Origin: Carnegiea gigantea
Lineage: Eukaryota; Streptophyta; Magnoliopsida; Caryophyllales; Cactaceae
NCBI GenBank assembly: GCA_029747015.1
Contig: JAKOGI010000058.1
Coordinates: 61,001-125,000 of the forward strand
Length of the DNA: 64,000 nucleotides
Reading direction: 5' to 3'
Shown here: piece after piece, positions 1 through 11,416 of the stretch
Numbering within the stretch: the stretch's first letter is position 1
Layout: every line of letters begins with the position of its first letter
Made by a program: the position numbers and the translations under genes
The notes under the pieces: model-generated
What the model saw: the letters and a program-made list of their open reading frames with translations, nothing else
What the model was told of the DNA's origin: nothing
Database searches by the model: none

Positions 1-131
1 ATGTTAGGTTCCCAAGCCAATCAGAGAGGTCCACTAGAGGGCCAACCAATCCTAATCCAATACCTATTATGTACACCTGGGCGTTTATACCCTCAAGTCC
101 ACCTTGGCACTTAAACACACGCTGGCAGTCC

Positions 132-132
<1 letters not shown>

Positions 133-166
<34 letters not shown>
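133..166. repeat. Poly(A) tract, 34 bp
   Basis: An uninterrupted run of 34 A. A pure tract of this length is most simply the 3' tail of a retroposed element (LINE or SINE) whose body lies upstream, at or beyond the window edge. I could not identify the body. Confidence 0.6.
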
Positions 167-168
<2 letters not shown>

Positions 169-2096
169 GCTGCATAAACACAGCCCCGATTCTGTAGTAC
201 CCACGATTGATATTCAACTGCAATATTAACTTATGTTTCTTCCCTCTTCCTTGGCTGATCTAATGCTTCTGTTTCTCTCTCTTACCCCTAAATCTCTGTT
301 CCCAACAATTCCCTCACTACACTGGTTCTATTAGCACCGAATTTCGATCATGGCCGTAGATAAACTTGCTGCCACAACTTACAAATTGGCGCAAGACTAT
401 CTTTGCTCAACTGACAGTGGAAGAAAAACTTCAAAATACAAGTGAATAACATGCTATTCTTGCTCAAATTGCCATGGATGATCAATCCAAGTGAGGGTAA
501 CAATCAAAATACTACCAAAGTGTACACTTTTAATAGATTACATATAGTTTCTATTTCAGTGTTCCTTATTTTAGAGTGTGATAATTTGATCTTTTCAATA
601 GAAAATCACATCATGTTCATTTTCTAAATTGATGAAGTAATCATTGAAAAACATTGACGAACAATTAATGCATTGAAAGTTTATGATTCTCGCGATCTTG
701 AATATGAAATTCTTAAGTCATATGACAGCTTAATTTTGTTCACTATATATGCTATGCCTATCTTGATGTAATATGTGAGAATCAAAGAGCTTAAGAAGTT
801 TCAACAATGTATATGCCATTTTCAATAACAATGTTTGACCAAACCTTATTTGTTCGGAATCTTTGGATTGATCACACTATTGGCAAGTTGAGTAGATGCC
901 TTGTTAACATCACTCAATTATAAGTATGAGGTGCAAATATTAGTTTCATTAATTTGTTGTTATTGAATTTCTAAGCAATGTTTATTCATCATGTTCAATG
1001 GTCTAGATTGTTCGTTCCATGTCTTGAGATTTTGTTCATTGAGCTGGGGGCAAATTGCATGTTAACATTGTTCATTGATCATACTTTAGTTTGTCGACTT
1101 TGCTCACTGCATATGTCAGAGTTATTCACTGATCATGTTCAAATCTCTTGGTGAGCCTAAAGCTTGTACTCATCATTTATTATATGATATATGATTAGTC
1201 TTTTAGTCCATTTTTTTATCTGATTGTCCGATTATTCTCATATAATGTCTTTAGGTTGTTCAATGATACTGCTAACTTTGTTCATTAGTTATTTTGAGAT
1301 TGTTGACTCGCCCTACAATTCATGTCTTTTTTTTATCCAGGCCTAGCGCAAGCCAACCTACCAACCATGAAAAGCTTCCAATGCTTAGCATGGGCATAAA
1401 AATTGTAACCAATGAGAAGCAGACTACAAGGGACACTGTTGTTAGACTCATATGAGCCCTTGAAGAAAAAAAAAAAGTAGCAAAATGAAGTTAAAGATGC
1501 TATTAGCCTACCACGACCGATCCTGATGCCACAACAAGAAGGGAATTGATTCGATGACAAAAGGTTCTGTGAAAACTCCACCAACAATTAGCGCTTTCAA
1601 TTTATATTGGTCATTGTGGAAGCAAATACTATTCTACAATGAAAATACAAATACCTTATTCATTGGGATGATTTCATTTGTTTACTATGATACTCTTGCT
1701 TGATCACATTAGCATGCTCTTTTTTTTTTAATTGTTATTTTCATGTGATTAACTTGGATATTATTATCTATGCACAAACTAGAATGAGTTTTTTTTACTT
1801 TATCTAGGTAGTATCAAATTTATTTTGGAATTTGAGTACTAGAACAAAACAACAAATTTGCTTATTTGCTTACTACTCGATCAATTTTCTGTAGAATACG
1901 AGAAACGAGTGAACAATCATAAAAGTCATAGTGAACAAAGTGATGTAGTTCATTGAGATGTTTTTATTTGTTCACCATGATACTCCAGCTTCTTCCCATT
2001 GGGATACTCCTATTTGTAAATTGTGATATCCAACTTATTAACTTGGATACTTAGCTATACGTCAATTAGAATGAATTTGCTTACAAATACTGAACT
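167..2096. other. Gene-free AT-rich interval
   Basis: No convincing coding region. The only open frames are short and show no family motif. The words 'gttcattg' and 'tgttcact' recur between about 640 and 1320, and the complementary word 'caatgaac' is common in the tandem repeat that follows. The whole 0.6-2.6 kb stretch may therefore be one old, partly inverted repeat element. Confidence 0.5.
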
Positions 2097-2640
2097 TTAT
2101 CAACACGTCCACCGAACAAATTGACGAGGTTCGGTGAGCAATTTAGATTCACACATCCGAAAGTGAACATTATTGAAACAATAATTGAAGAAATTGGGTA
2201 ACCTCAATGAACAAGCTCATGATAAATTATGAACAAATATCCTACCACTAGTGTACTTTTTGAAAACATCCAATGAACAAGTTGGCAAGCCTTAGTGAAC
2301 AATTAAGATTCACATGCCAAAAGTGAACATTATTGAAACAATAAATGAACAAATTGGGCAACCCCAGTGAACTCACAATATGTGTATAAATATCCTACTA
2401 TGGTGAACTTTATTATGACGTACATTACACAAATTGACCAGACTTAATGACTAATTCAAACTCATATACCCAAGAGTGAACAATATGTAAACAATACATG
2501 AATAAATTGGACAATCTCAATGAACAACCTCACAATAGATTATGAACAAATATCCAACTTTCAGTAAACTTTATCAAAACATCTAATAAACAAATTGACA
2601 AGAGTGGGTGAACAATTTAGATTTACATACACAATAAACA
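2097..2640. repeat. Degenerate tandem repeat, ~155-bp period, ~3.4 copies
   Basis: Four successive units begin near 2097, 2258, 2411 and 2571. Each has the same word order: a segment like 'aacaaattgac', then 'gtgaacaatttagattcaca', then 'aagtgaacattattgaaac', then 'caatgaacaa', then 'atgaacaaatatcc'. Unit lengths are about 150-160 bp and the last unit is partial. Divergence between units is substantial, so the array is old. No coding function is suggested. Confidence 0.7.
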
Positions 2641-4454
2641 TTGATAAACTTTTAAAATGAAGAAATCTGATCTAGATAATGAATATAAATCTAATAAATA
2701 AAAAGTGATAATGATATTCAATTTTATAATGATGTTGAGGTTGATTCTCTACTAATCCTAAATATAACAAAAATGAAAAGTGATACATACAATATAAATG
2801 TGGGTATTAATTAATGATAACAAAATTGGAACAATGAACAAAACGTGCTAACAATAACAAGCAGTGAGTGATTAATTATGATGAATTGAGTCATGAATTG
2901 CTTCAATAGATGAAGCTATCAATTGCATTCCAGCAGTAACATGATGTTTATCTCAAAAAAAGGGAAAATAAATGGCTTCCTAAATGTAACAAATAGTAGC
3001 AAATTAAAAAGAATAACCTCCCAGTAAATTCAAAAGCCCATAAAATGTGAAAAAAAGACAAGAAAAAGCATGTTGCTGGACAGAAAAATTCCAACTTGAT
3101 AATATACTAGTAGTAAATTTAGAAGATTGATAATAGCAGTAAATTAAACAAAAGCACAAAATCCAATCTTCAAGACAAACCCCTCATAAGCTTCAACCAG
3201 CAAGGCAGCAACCCACTATCGTGCAAGCAAAAACCAAATTTGCCCACAGAAAGGATATCATGCATGTCCAGTAACTGTTGGTATCAAACGTATTTCAGGA
3301 AAAAAAAAACAAAAGAAGAACAAGAAGAAGAAGAAGAAGAAGAAGAAAGAAACCCCCTTGCTGATGTGACAGTTACAACTGTCACTGACATGGCTCAGGA
3401 GCATAAACTCCTGGGTGTACGTAATAATTTGCAATCTTAATCCCCTCTTTTCCTCTTTTTTACTTTTTGCATATTTTAGTTTAATTTTTATTCTGCAAAG
3501 ATGTAATATTGATTTATGCTAGCATCCTTGCCTGCTGTAACTTCTTTTTTTTTTTTTAACTAGGCATTTTCATATGAACTATGAAGATTATTGTTTTCTT
3601 TATTTTTAATTTTTGATTTGCTAGCATGCTCTTCTTAGTGTATATGACATTTCAATTTTTCGATTTGATTAGTAGAGACCAATAGGTGATGGGCGAGTGA
3701 TGCAAAGATGCATCCCATCCTAACATCGTACCTTTGTTGAACCTAAACCTTTGGTTCGTGTCAAAGAAATCACTTGGTTGCCATACCACAGATTATTTAG
3801 GAACCTTAAAAAAGTTTTTTCTTATCAAGCCACACTTCTTCGATTTAAAGACTTGATAGGAAAAGTGGTTTATTCTTTGTACATTTTTTTTACAAACTCA
3901 TGTGGCGACTCTACTTTACTACTTTACGTTGAAAATTAAAAAAAAAAATTCAGGTGCAAAAAAAATAACAATTGAACAAGGAACTTGACTCTATGATCCA
4001 AATAACACTTGCTGTTTAGGGTAGGCGCCCATTCATGCATGCTTTCTGTGTCAGGACTTAGGAACCCAACCGACTTCCTTGGCTGGATCATGAATAGTTC
4101 TGATTCCTATTTCAAACAGTGAATATTGTCTGGGCCAGCGACCCAAATAGGTTCTCGGTCTAATTAATTTCTTTTCTGCCCCGGAAAACACATCTTTTTT
4201 TAAAGCAAAGAAGAGAAATAAAAAACTTAATCAAACAACCCAACAATGCGATGTGCCACCCATGAGGGACCGCATCTAGGGGTCCAGGCCGTGGTCCTTA
4301 CAGTGGCTTTTATAAGCCAAACAGTGGTCCTGTAGGCTATGACCTGATAATCAAGTACGACCTAATTGATTCCAATAAATTAAATTAATTACATGACTTA
4401 ACCCAAACTAATCATATTTTTATATACTCTACATATTATTAAGTTCTTAGTGTC
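2641..4454. other. Gene-free interval with AAG microsatellite
   Basis: No supported gene. Short open frames at 3240-3440 and 3751-3939 lack recognisable domains; the first owes its glutamate run to the microsatellite at about 3322-3347. The rest is A/T-rich sequence with short homopolymers. Confidence 0.5.
3322..3347. repeat. (AAG)n microsatellite
   Basis: A run of about eight AAG/GAA units next to an A-rich tract. Confidence 0.85.
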
Positions 4455-4602
4455 TGCGATAGGTTGGTTCCAGTGATAGACACTTATTCCCTTTATATAA
4501 GGTCTTGAGTTTGAGTCTTGTGGATTAAAAAAAATATGTTAATGGCCAATAATAAGCTCAACTTTGGTAATTAGAGACGTAAAACCCCAAACCAACAAAA
4601 AA
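4455..4602 (+). mobile_element. tRNA-derived SINE-like element (family S2, copy 1)
   Basis: There is a pol III A-box-like stretch at about 4461-4479 ('aggttggttccagtgatag') and a B-box-like 'gagtttgagtcttgtgg' at about 4506-4522. These are followed by a shared body ('ggccaataataa') and an A-rich end near 4596-4602. The same word order occurs at 14800-14952 and, split by an insertion, at 61581-62162. The three copies define one dispersed family with a tRNA-like head. The ends are approximate and I saw no clear target duplication. Confidence 0.6.
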
Positions 4603-5153
4603 GACACATTTGCAAGATTTTACATATAAGACTAAAATAATTAAAAATTCTATATCATATCCAATATAGCAACCAAATATACAAACAAACGTTGCAGCGC
4701 CAAAAGTTTATACAACACTAGTTTTTTCAATTATTAGTTGGACGTACATAGCCTAATAAAATGATAAACACATATTGCAAACAGTTGCTAGCTAGACAAA
4801 CTATTAAGTTCTCTCCTAGCACAAACAGAACACGAACGTGTTGAACTCTATATCAACAAACACCCGTAAATGACCGTTAGTTCTCAACTATTCACTCTGG
4901 CATATGGTTTTGGAACACGTAAGATATTTTTTTTCATTTATTGCAAATGTTAGTCTAAATTAAATTGATATATTCAAGTTCAAAGCTAATCCTCATGGGG
5001 CAAAGAACAGAAATTGTTGAACAGAAGAAGTCAATTAGTCTAAATATATTACCAGTTAACCTTTTTGACTTTGCTATTAAAGGAAAGGGAATTATTTCCG
5101 GTTAGGTCTTCAGTTTGATCATTCGACTAAATATTGGCAAATTAAAGTGGGGG

Positions 5154-5459
5154 TAGATTTGACAAAACTGACCTGAGATTCGAAATCCGAAATGAATGAT
5201 TCAGATTCATACCCGACCCGACATTCGAAATATGCTCACCAAAGTGGACCCGAAACCCGCATTGATCCAAACCGAATCATACCTAACTCGAAATTTTCTA
5301 TAAAGTTGCTCATTTTTGCATTACAAGCGTATCGGACCAACATTCGATTAACCCAAAATCGACCTAAACTGACCCAAAATATCACCTAATCTAAAACATG
5401 ATCCGATCCAAATTTAATTCGATCTGTACTAGCATCGAATGATTCATTTACGAGGTCTT
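5154..5459. mobile_element. hAT-type MITE (family TAGACCTG, copy 1)
   Basis: It starts 'tagatttgacaaaactgacc' and ends with the near-inverse 'catttacgaggtctt'. The interior is full of degenerate CCGAACCGACCCG-like words. Ends and interior match the elements at 8845, 40963 and 42401, two of which have 8-bp flanking duplications typical of hAT transposons. No good duplication remains here, so the boundaries are inferred from the relatives. Confidence 0.6.
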
Positions 5460-7030
5460 GGAGGATGATGACTTTTGGACGTGGTTTATCTTATTTCTTG
5501 GGCAGATCTTAATTACTTGCATGCAGTAATTGTCGACCACATGCAGACATGCTATGCCATTTCTTCTGTCAAAAAACTGCAGTCCGACATTAAATATCTA
5601 TTACACCGAAAAGAGACGGCCGGATAGAGAAAATAAGCTCCTTTCAAAGCCAAAATCAACCAATTAATTAATCCACCTCCATAAATCAAAGCCAGCCAGC
5701 CAGCCAGTTAATTCTTTGCCGCGCAATTTTTCTTTTTTTTTTTATATATTTATATTCAATTTTCTTTAAAACCTTTGAGTCTTTGTTATCAGAGTCGAAT
5801 TACAGTTGGGACATAAAGAAATAGAATTATCCTACAAATTTTTTACATTTGAAAGAACCGAATACAACAACTTGCTTAATGAAAGCAAGTGTCCAACCAT
5901 TTGAACCAATTCAGAACAATAACAATAGTAACAACAATTTTCAATATGGGTTCTACTTTCGTGGGGTCTGAAGAAATGCAGCTATAAACATCTTTACCGC
6001 TACCGATATGTCTACTTTAAGAGAGACTGATTTTAAAAGACCTACACATTAAAAAAAATTGAAAGAAAATTTAGAAGTTGAAACCTTTAATAGACAAAAG
6101 TAAAGTTATTTAATTTGAACCAGCCTGTGTTGATTTTTTGATATATATTCATAAGAAGATTTAAAGCGGGTTTTTTTTTTAAAAAAAAAAGATCATTGAA
6201 GCATTAAAAGAAGTATATAATCGATGATACAACATAGAGTACTTTCATATATACTTATCGATAATACAGAATTTAAAGTCAAATCTTTATAAATAGCAAC
6301 TGTTACTTGAGAAAAACTTCAGATTAGTTGGATTTGTATTCTATAAATTGTTTAAAATTCTATAAAAAGAAAGGTTAATTAAGTTAGAACACAAGATATT
6401 CATCCTAAAATTTTAAAAACTCCTCTGCAAATTCTGAAACTTTCTTAAAACAATCGAGTTAAGTATCTAAAAGTCAAATTTAACTTTGAGCAAATTTAAA
6501 CAAATTAAATCAAGCTATATGAACACATATAAATGTGTTCCTTTTAATTCTAGCTCAGATCTGCACGTTGGTTAGTTGCTGAGAAGGGGGGGGGGGGTTA
6601 AGTCTAAGGTGGCCTTTTTGAAGGCCCCCAGTGGTCAGTAGTCTTTTTAATAATAGTATCTTTTTCCTTTCCCACCAAAAAAAAGCCCTTATTACAAAGC
6701 ATATCTCATACATTCAAGATCTATATTTTTAATTAATGCCCATGTATAATCAAGTACTTTTTGGTTCAATTCACTAACTAATGCTTTCCATTTAGCATTT
6801 ATGTTATAAATGTTGGCTCTTCCCTTTGTTGACGAAAAAGCTACTAAAACAATAACGACAATAATTTTCAAGGTTGGTTCTATTTTATGGAATTTGAGGA
6901 GATCTAAATGTAGGCAACCTTACCCCTAAACATATGACTGTGCATGGAGAAACCGTTTTCAATAGAAAAAAGTTAGTGAAAATACCTACCATATACGTAT
7001 AAGGACTTTTTTTCCTTCTTAAATTGGCAT
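5460..7030. other. Gene-free AT-rich interval
   Basis: No supported coding sequence or structured element. There is a short CAGC repeat near 5693-5706 and a 12-base G run at 6586-6597. Confidence 0.5.
6586..6597 (+). repeat. G homopolymer, 12 bp
   Basis: Twelve consecutive G in otherwise AT-rich DNA. It is one of seven G runs of 11 or more in this window (see findings). Confidence 0.9.
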
Positions 7031-8130
7031 ATACTACTAAAAATTCGACTAATTCCGACGGGAAATTAGTCCGTCGGGATCTCAAACGGAATTTCGATGG
7101 ATTTAGAGAAATTCGCTGGAATACCGATGAATTTGCTGACGGACCTATTTTCCGCCGGAATTCCGACGGAATTTCCGCCGAAAATGTAAAAAAATTTAAA
7201 AATTCAAAATCAAATTTTTTTGAATTTTCCGACGGAAAAATCCGTCGCAATTCCGACGGAATTCAGATTCCGTTGGAATTTCCAACGGAATATTCCGTCG
7301 AAAAATAAAAAATTCAAAATTTTTCCCCCCGAGTTGAATGGAGGAAAAATTCAAAAATTTTGAATATTCTGACAGAAAAATCCGTTGGAATTCCGGCGGC
7401 ATATTCTGTCGGACATTCTCTTATAAAAATCGCTCTTCGCTTCTCGTTGCTCATTTCGTAAAATAGAGAGAGATAAAGAGAGAGGGAGCACTGCCACTTG
7501 TCATCCCCCCGTCGCCGGTTGCCGCCATCACCTCCTCTCGCCGTTATTCGTCGTCGACTTTTTGATAAAGGTTTTCTCATATATAATTTGTATAAATTTG
7601 TTGTTAATTAAATATATACGTTGAATTTAATAATTTGTATAATTGGTTTGCGTGTAACTATGCAAATTTAATAGTTTATATAGTTATTTTGTTACGTTGA
7701 TGTTAGTTTGTTAAGATGATAATTTACTCTCAATTTTGTACTTTGTTGTTAAAGAATATAATTTTTAATTAATAAAGCATAATTTAATGCTAATATCAAT
7801 TTAACGTCAATGATGAGAATTTATTGCGTATTAGATACATTGAAAAATATTTTTATAGTTCGGTACTATATTTTTTATTTTTTTAAATAAATTTTAAAAA
7901 TTCCGACGGAATCCCCCAAAAAAAAATTTTTTGAAATTTTTTCGCTAATTTTTGGTTGCATCCGACAGATGAGTCCGTCGGCCGTCCAATTCCGTCGGAA
8001 TTCCGTAAGAGAAGCAGTTCGACGGACCCGTTATTTCCGTCGGAATGCATTCCCAACCCTCTTTATTCCGACGGACGCCGTCTGCCGGAATTTCCAACCG
8101 AAAATATTGCTTTTTCCGTTGGAAAAAGTT
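7031..8130 (+). mobile_element. CACTA (En/Spm)-like element end with TTCCGACGGAA subterminal repeats
   Basis: The left edge reads 'tactactaaaaattcgac', one base off a CACTA terminus. It is followed by about a dozen direct and inverted copies of a TTCCGACGGAA-type word between 7055 and 7400, and again between 7900 and 8110. Clustered short subterminal repeats behind a CACTA end are a hallmark of CACTA transposons. Between the clusters lie a TATA box, a CT-rich leader-like stretch and AT-rich DNA. No transposase coding was seen. I could not find a clean right terminus, so the element is internally deleted, truncated or decayed. The open frames at 6885-7580 and 7969-8295 come from these repeats and are not genes. 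Confidence 0.6.
7422..7429 (+). promoter_or_regulatory. TATA box inside the CACTA-like element
   Basis: 'tataaaaa' directly follows the first cluster of subterminal repeats and precedes a pyrimidine- and GC-richer leader-like stretch (7430-7580). This position fits the transposon's own promoter. No downstream transposase frame remains. Confidence 0.35.
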
Positions 8131-8844
8131 GATTTACCTTTCGTTGTTAATTTGCCCATACAATTAATGGGCCAATTCAGACGCATGCAGAGATTTTCAA
8201 ATTGTCATTTTTCTTTTTACAGCTTTTTTTGCTTGTTGGGAGTCCGATCCTTACAAATTCTTACGTACAACTACTTTTATTATACATCAACCTGAAAGCT
8301 ATCTAACAATTACCCAATTATTGTTTACAACTCTCACAGTATTTCTGTAACTTATTACAACTTCTTATAACTTATAGTTTAATTTTAAAATGAAAAAGAA
8401 TGGGTCATATTGTTATTGGTTGAAAGTATTAAAATTATCTTGTTCTTGTTGTTAGTAGGCCAAGCAATCAAATCAGGGGCTGTGTAGCCTGTGTTGGTTT
8501 CCCCATACAAATGGCAGTATTTCACATGTGCAAGAGGGCGAATCTCAAGAGTGTGCAGCGTGCAAGTGTAGATCTCTCTCATAATTTTGAAAGATTAGTG
8601 GGACATACGAATTTAGATTTATTGGCATTTTGAATGGCCAAGATTAATTAATTGAAAATTGTTTCCTGGTCTTTTCTTTCCCCCTGTTTTTCATGACAAT
8701 ACGTTAAAAACCAACCTTTTTCATCAACTAGAATGAGATAATACATCTATTTTTCAAAATCATTGCTTAATTTAGACCATATAAAAGACAATGTAACAAG
8801 CAGTAATATATGGCCCCAGTGTCATCAGACTTTGACAATGAAAA

Positions 8845-9172
8845 TAGATCTGGCAAATGGGTCAGTTGGTTTTAGTATAGGTCAGATTAAGTTTGAGTTG
8901 GGCTATATTCCGGGTCAAGTCACATTTGCGGTCAGTTTGGTTTGGGTCAAGTGAAATTCAGTTCGGGTCGACTTCGTGTCAACTGATTTTTGGTTCAATA
9001 AGCTTGTCATGTAAAAAATAAGCAACTATTTCGGAAATTTCAGGTCAAGTATGGTTCGGTTCGGGTCAAATTAGATTTCGGGTTCACTTTCGAATAAGCC
9101 TATTTTAAATGTCGGATCGAGTATAGGTCTGGATTATTTGATTCAGATCTCGGGTTAATTTTACTAGATCTA
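8845..9172. mobile_element. hAT-type MITE (family TAGACCTG, copy 2) with perfect 8-bp target duplication
   Basis: The 328-bp element starts 'tagatctggcaaatgg' and ends 'ttttactagatcta', giving an imperfect terminal inverted repeat. It is flanked on both sides by the identical 8-mer 'aatgaaaa' (8837-8844 and 9173-9180). An 8-bp duplication plus TAG-type ends identifies the hAT superfamily. The interior is degenerate GGGTCGGTTC-like sequence with no coding capacity, so it must be moved by a transposase supplied elsewhere. Confidence 0.85.
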
Positions 9173-9875
9173 AATGAAAAGTACAAGAAAACTTATCAGC
9201 TAAATATAATAGAGTATAGCGCATGAAAAATTGCAAAATTGCAAAATAGCATGAAATTTTTTCCTGCATAAAGTCTACCCCACTAAGGATTTAAGGTGCT
9301 AAGGAGAGACATTACGAGGGCAATGAACAAGCCTTACAGCATGACGCACACAATATAATGATGGTGGAAGCTCCAGGACAGACCACACAATCAACATTTG
9401 GTTTGTTCCAACTACTGCATAATGAACTAAACTAAGTTCTTGAGGCTCACAAGTCACAACTATCTTCTCTTGTCATGATACAAAATATATATAGTACGAG
9501 ACCAAGTGTATAAAATAACCGTCAATAATATCAAGCGGGCATCATAAAATAACTTTAATTCCTCGATTTAGTTGTCAACATCATAGGAACCAAAAGTGCA
9601 AAGCAATCAAAGCGACAAAGATCAAAGTTCTCTAGATTATGTCAAAAGTTAAATTTGAATCGGTTTAAGAACATGTACACATAGTTCTCCACGACACTTG
9701 ATATACATGATAAGCGCTTTCTCCTTAAGGTAGGCAAAACGTTTCAACTTAGATTTTCGATCTCGTTCAGAAACTCAGTGATCATGAAAAAAACAATTGA
9801 CCCAAAGTAAAATTTCCGATCTATATCCTTAAGTGCCAATCCAATGAATATTCCATGATTTCTGATATAATCTGA
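9173..9875. other. Intergenic / 3' flank of the U-box gene
   Basis: It holds the presumed 3'UTR and terminator of the minus-strand gene that ends at 9876. No repeat structure or second gene was seen. Confidence 0.5.
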
Positions 9876-11099
9876 TTACCAAGATGGGTAAGCAGAAAGC
9901 AAATGAGGAGGAATACAAGGGGAATTCTTCCAAATCCATGAATGCAACCTTAATATCTCCTTAACCCTTTCCTTGGTCTTAGCTCTACAATCCACTTGAA
10001 CCAACATACACAACTTGGGCACCACCCCCACCTCCACCATCTCCCCCACCACCCTGCCCGTCGCCGAGTACCTCGAGACCGATGACAAGATTCTCACAGC
10101 CCGATCCGTTGCCACGTGTGACACCCTCAAGATCTTCTTGGAGACCACAGCCAACCCTGCACCATGCCCCACTAGAGCCGCCCTCCCCTCAGCACACCCA
10201 CAAAGCTGGTCCAAACCCATCAAGCCCAACTCGCAGGCCCGCCGATCCGTTGACCCGTCAAAAAGCAACTCCACTAAGGCTGAGACCGTTCCGGCCCCCA
10301 CTGCCTTGACCCGGTTCTTGCCCCACGGGTTCAACTCGATTAGGAGTTTTAAAGCCTGCTTTGTAGCTACGTTGGTGGCTTGATACCTAATAAGTTTGTT
10401 GATTTCAACGAACAACTCACACTTAGCATTTGCCAGTTCGATGGGGTCCGCCACATCGTAAACGGACTTCAAGACCCGAATAGCATACTCCCGAGTCTCG
10501 GAGGATCCGGCTCTCAAGAACCCGAGAATCGGGTCAATAAACGGGTCGTCCTCGTTTCTAAGGAGGGCATTGACCTTATTTTTCGGAGGATCAATCTGTG
10601 CTAGGACGCACAGCGCCTCTTCGTTCGCCCTCCTCATCGTGTTGTTATCCATCATGATGGATGTTACCTTCATGAAGGCCCCAGAGGCTTCTAGAATCTT
10701 CTTGGCTCTAGCGTCGGAGGCCAAGACGGAGTTGATCCTCTGCAGGCAGGTGTACTGAAGCTCCGGTGACTTGCTGACGTCATCAAGGAGCTTACAAATC
10801 TGATGAGAACCAACGATGGAGATTTGATGATCACATGGGGTAGGGATACGATGAGGGGTGCACCATGAGTGGATCAGACGGCGGAGGGTGTGGTTGGGAG
10901 TGAAGATATCACCGTTGATCACGAGGGGCTGTTTTGTGACGGGACACGTGGCTTTCTGGGATGCGAAGATCCATCTCTCAATGTGTTCCCTATCGTATGT
11001 GATGCCCGTCGGAATCGTCACGGGATCTCCCATAAGCTGGAGAGAGATTGGGCAGAGGAAATGCGTCGGAATTTCTCTCTCTTCCATTTCACTACTCAT
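9876..11099 (-). CDS. PUB22/23/24-like: U-box E3 ubiquitin ligase, PUB22/23/24-like
   Basis: An intact, intronless 407-residue frame. Residues ~9-83 form a U-box (CPISLQLMGDPV, TGITYDR, CPVTKQPL, TPNHTLRRLI), the E2-binding fold used to transfer ubiquitin. Residues ~100-390 are helical armadillo-type repeats. Their conserved stretches (DQLCGCAEGRAALVGHGAG, SKKILRVSHVATDRAVRIL, KLCMLVQVDC, KTKERVKEIL) are those of the PUB22/23/24 group, as is the short C-terminal tail. Length and lack of introns also fit that group (about 410-455 residues in Arabidopsis). Those proteins are cytosolic ligases that damp PAMP-triggered immunity and drought/ABA responses; the same role here is inferred. A second Met at codon 5 is an alternative start, and the upstream TATA box fits either. 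No frameshift or missing key residue. Which of PUB22, 23 or 24 it matches best needs a phylogeny. Confidence 0.93.
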   Translation of the reverse strand: MSSEMEEREIPTHFLCPISLQLMGDPVTIPTGITYDREHIERWIFASQKATCPVTKQPLVINGDIFTPNHTLRRLIHSWCTPHRIPTPCDHQISIVGSHQICKLLDDVSKSPELQYTCLQRINSVLASDARAKKILEASGAFMKVTSIMMDNNTMRRANEEALCVLAQIDPPKNKVNALLRNEDDPFIDPILGFLRAGSSETREYAIRVLKSVYDVADPIELANAKCELFVEINKLIRYQATNVATKQALKLLIELNPWGKNRVKAVGAGTVSALVELLFDGSTDRRACELGLMGLDQLCGCAEGRAALVGHGAGLAVVSKKILRVSHVATDRAVRILSSVSRYSATGRVVGEMVEVGVVPKLCMLVQVDCRAKTKERVKEILRLHSWIWKNSPCIPPHLLSAYPSW

Positions 11100-11149
11100 T
11101 TGGAGCAGCTAGCGGCGTGTTTGGACGGGTGGTTAAATGTGGTTGGCAA

Positions 11150-11159
11150 ACTTTTATAA
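11150..11159 (-). promoter_or_regulatory. TATA box of the U-box gene
   Basis: On the minus strand this reads 'cttataaaag', about 50 bp upstream of the ATG at 11099. Transcription would start near 11120-11130, leaving a 5'UTR of only a few tens of bases. The spacing supports the chosen start codon. Confidence 0.6.
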
Positions 11160-11240
11160 GAAGAGGATGTTAGATTGGTTTATATGGGGGGAAATGCCCA
11201 TGACTGCAAGTTGCTGGAGATTCCATCCAAACAGAAACTA

Positions 11241-11416
11241 GTCAAACCAGAGAATTAGTATAATTTCAAGAGAGAGATAAATTATGTGTGAGGATCAAAA
11301 TAATTAAGGGTCAGAGAAAAAATTTTTTTCACGGGTTAAGAGCCCGAACGGTTGGTGTATGATTGAAGCACGCTAGCACCCTTTTGACTTTCTCTCTCTA
11401 CCACTAAAAAAGTCAA
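11241..11416. promoter_or_regulatory. Three W-box cores (TTGAC) in the U-box gene promoter
   Basis: TTGAC cores lie at 11241-11245 (minus strand), 11394-11398 (plus) and 11411-11416 (minus, TTGACT), 140-320 bp upstream of the start codon. W boxes bind WRKY factors and are common in pathogen-responsive promoters, which fits the known stress induction of PUB22/23/24. Five-base cores also occur by chance, so function is only inferred. Confidence 0.35.

Noticed and set aside
4690..4722. Possible Helitron 3' end (CGTTG/CAGCG stem then CTAG at ~4719)
   Set aside because: The stem has no loop and lies over 20 bases from CTAG; too weak to call.
10015..11159. Plus-strand frames over the U-box gene
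   Set aside because: Shadows of a real minus-strand gene; low-complexity Pro/Thr/Arg content and no motif.
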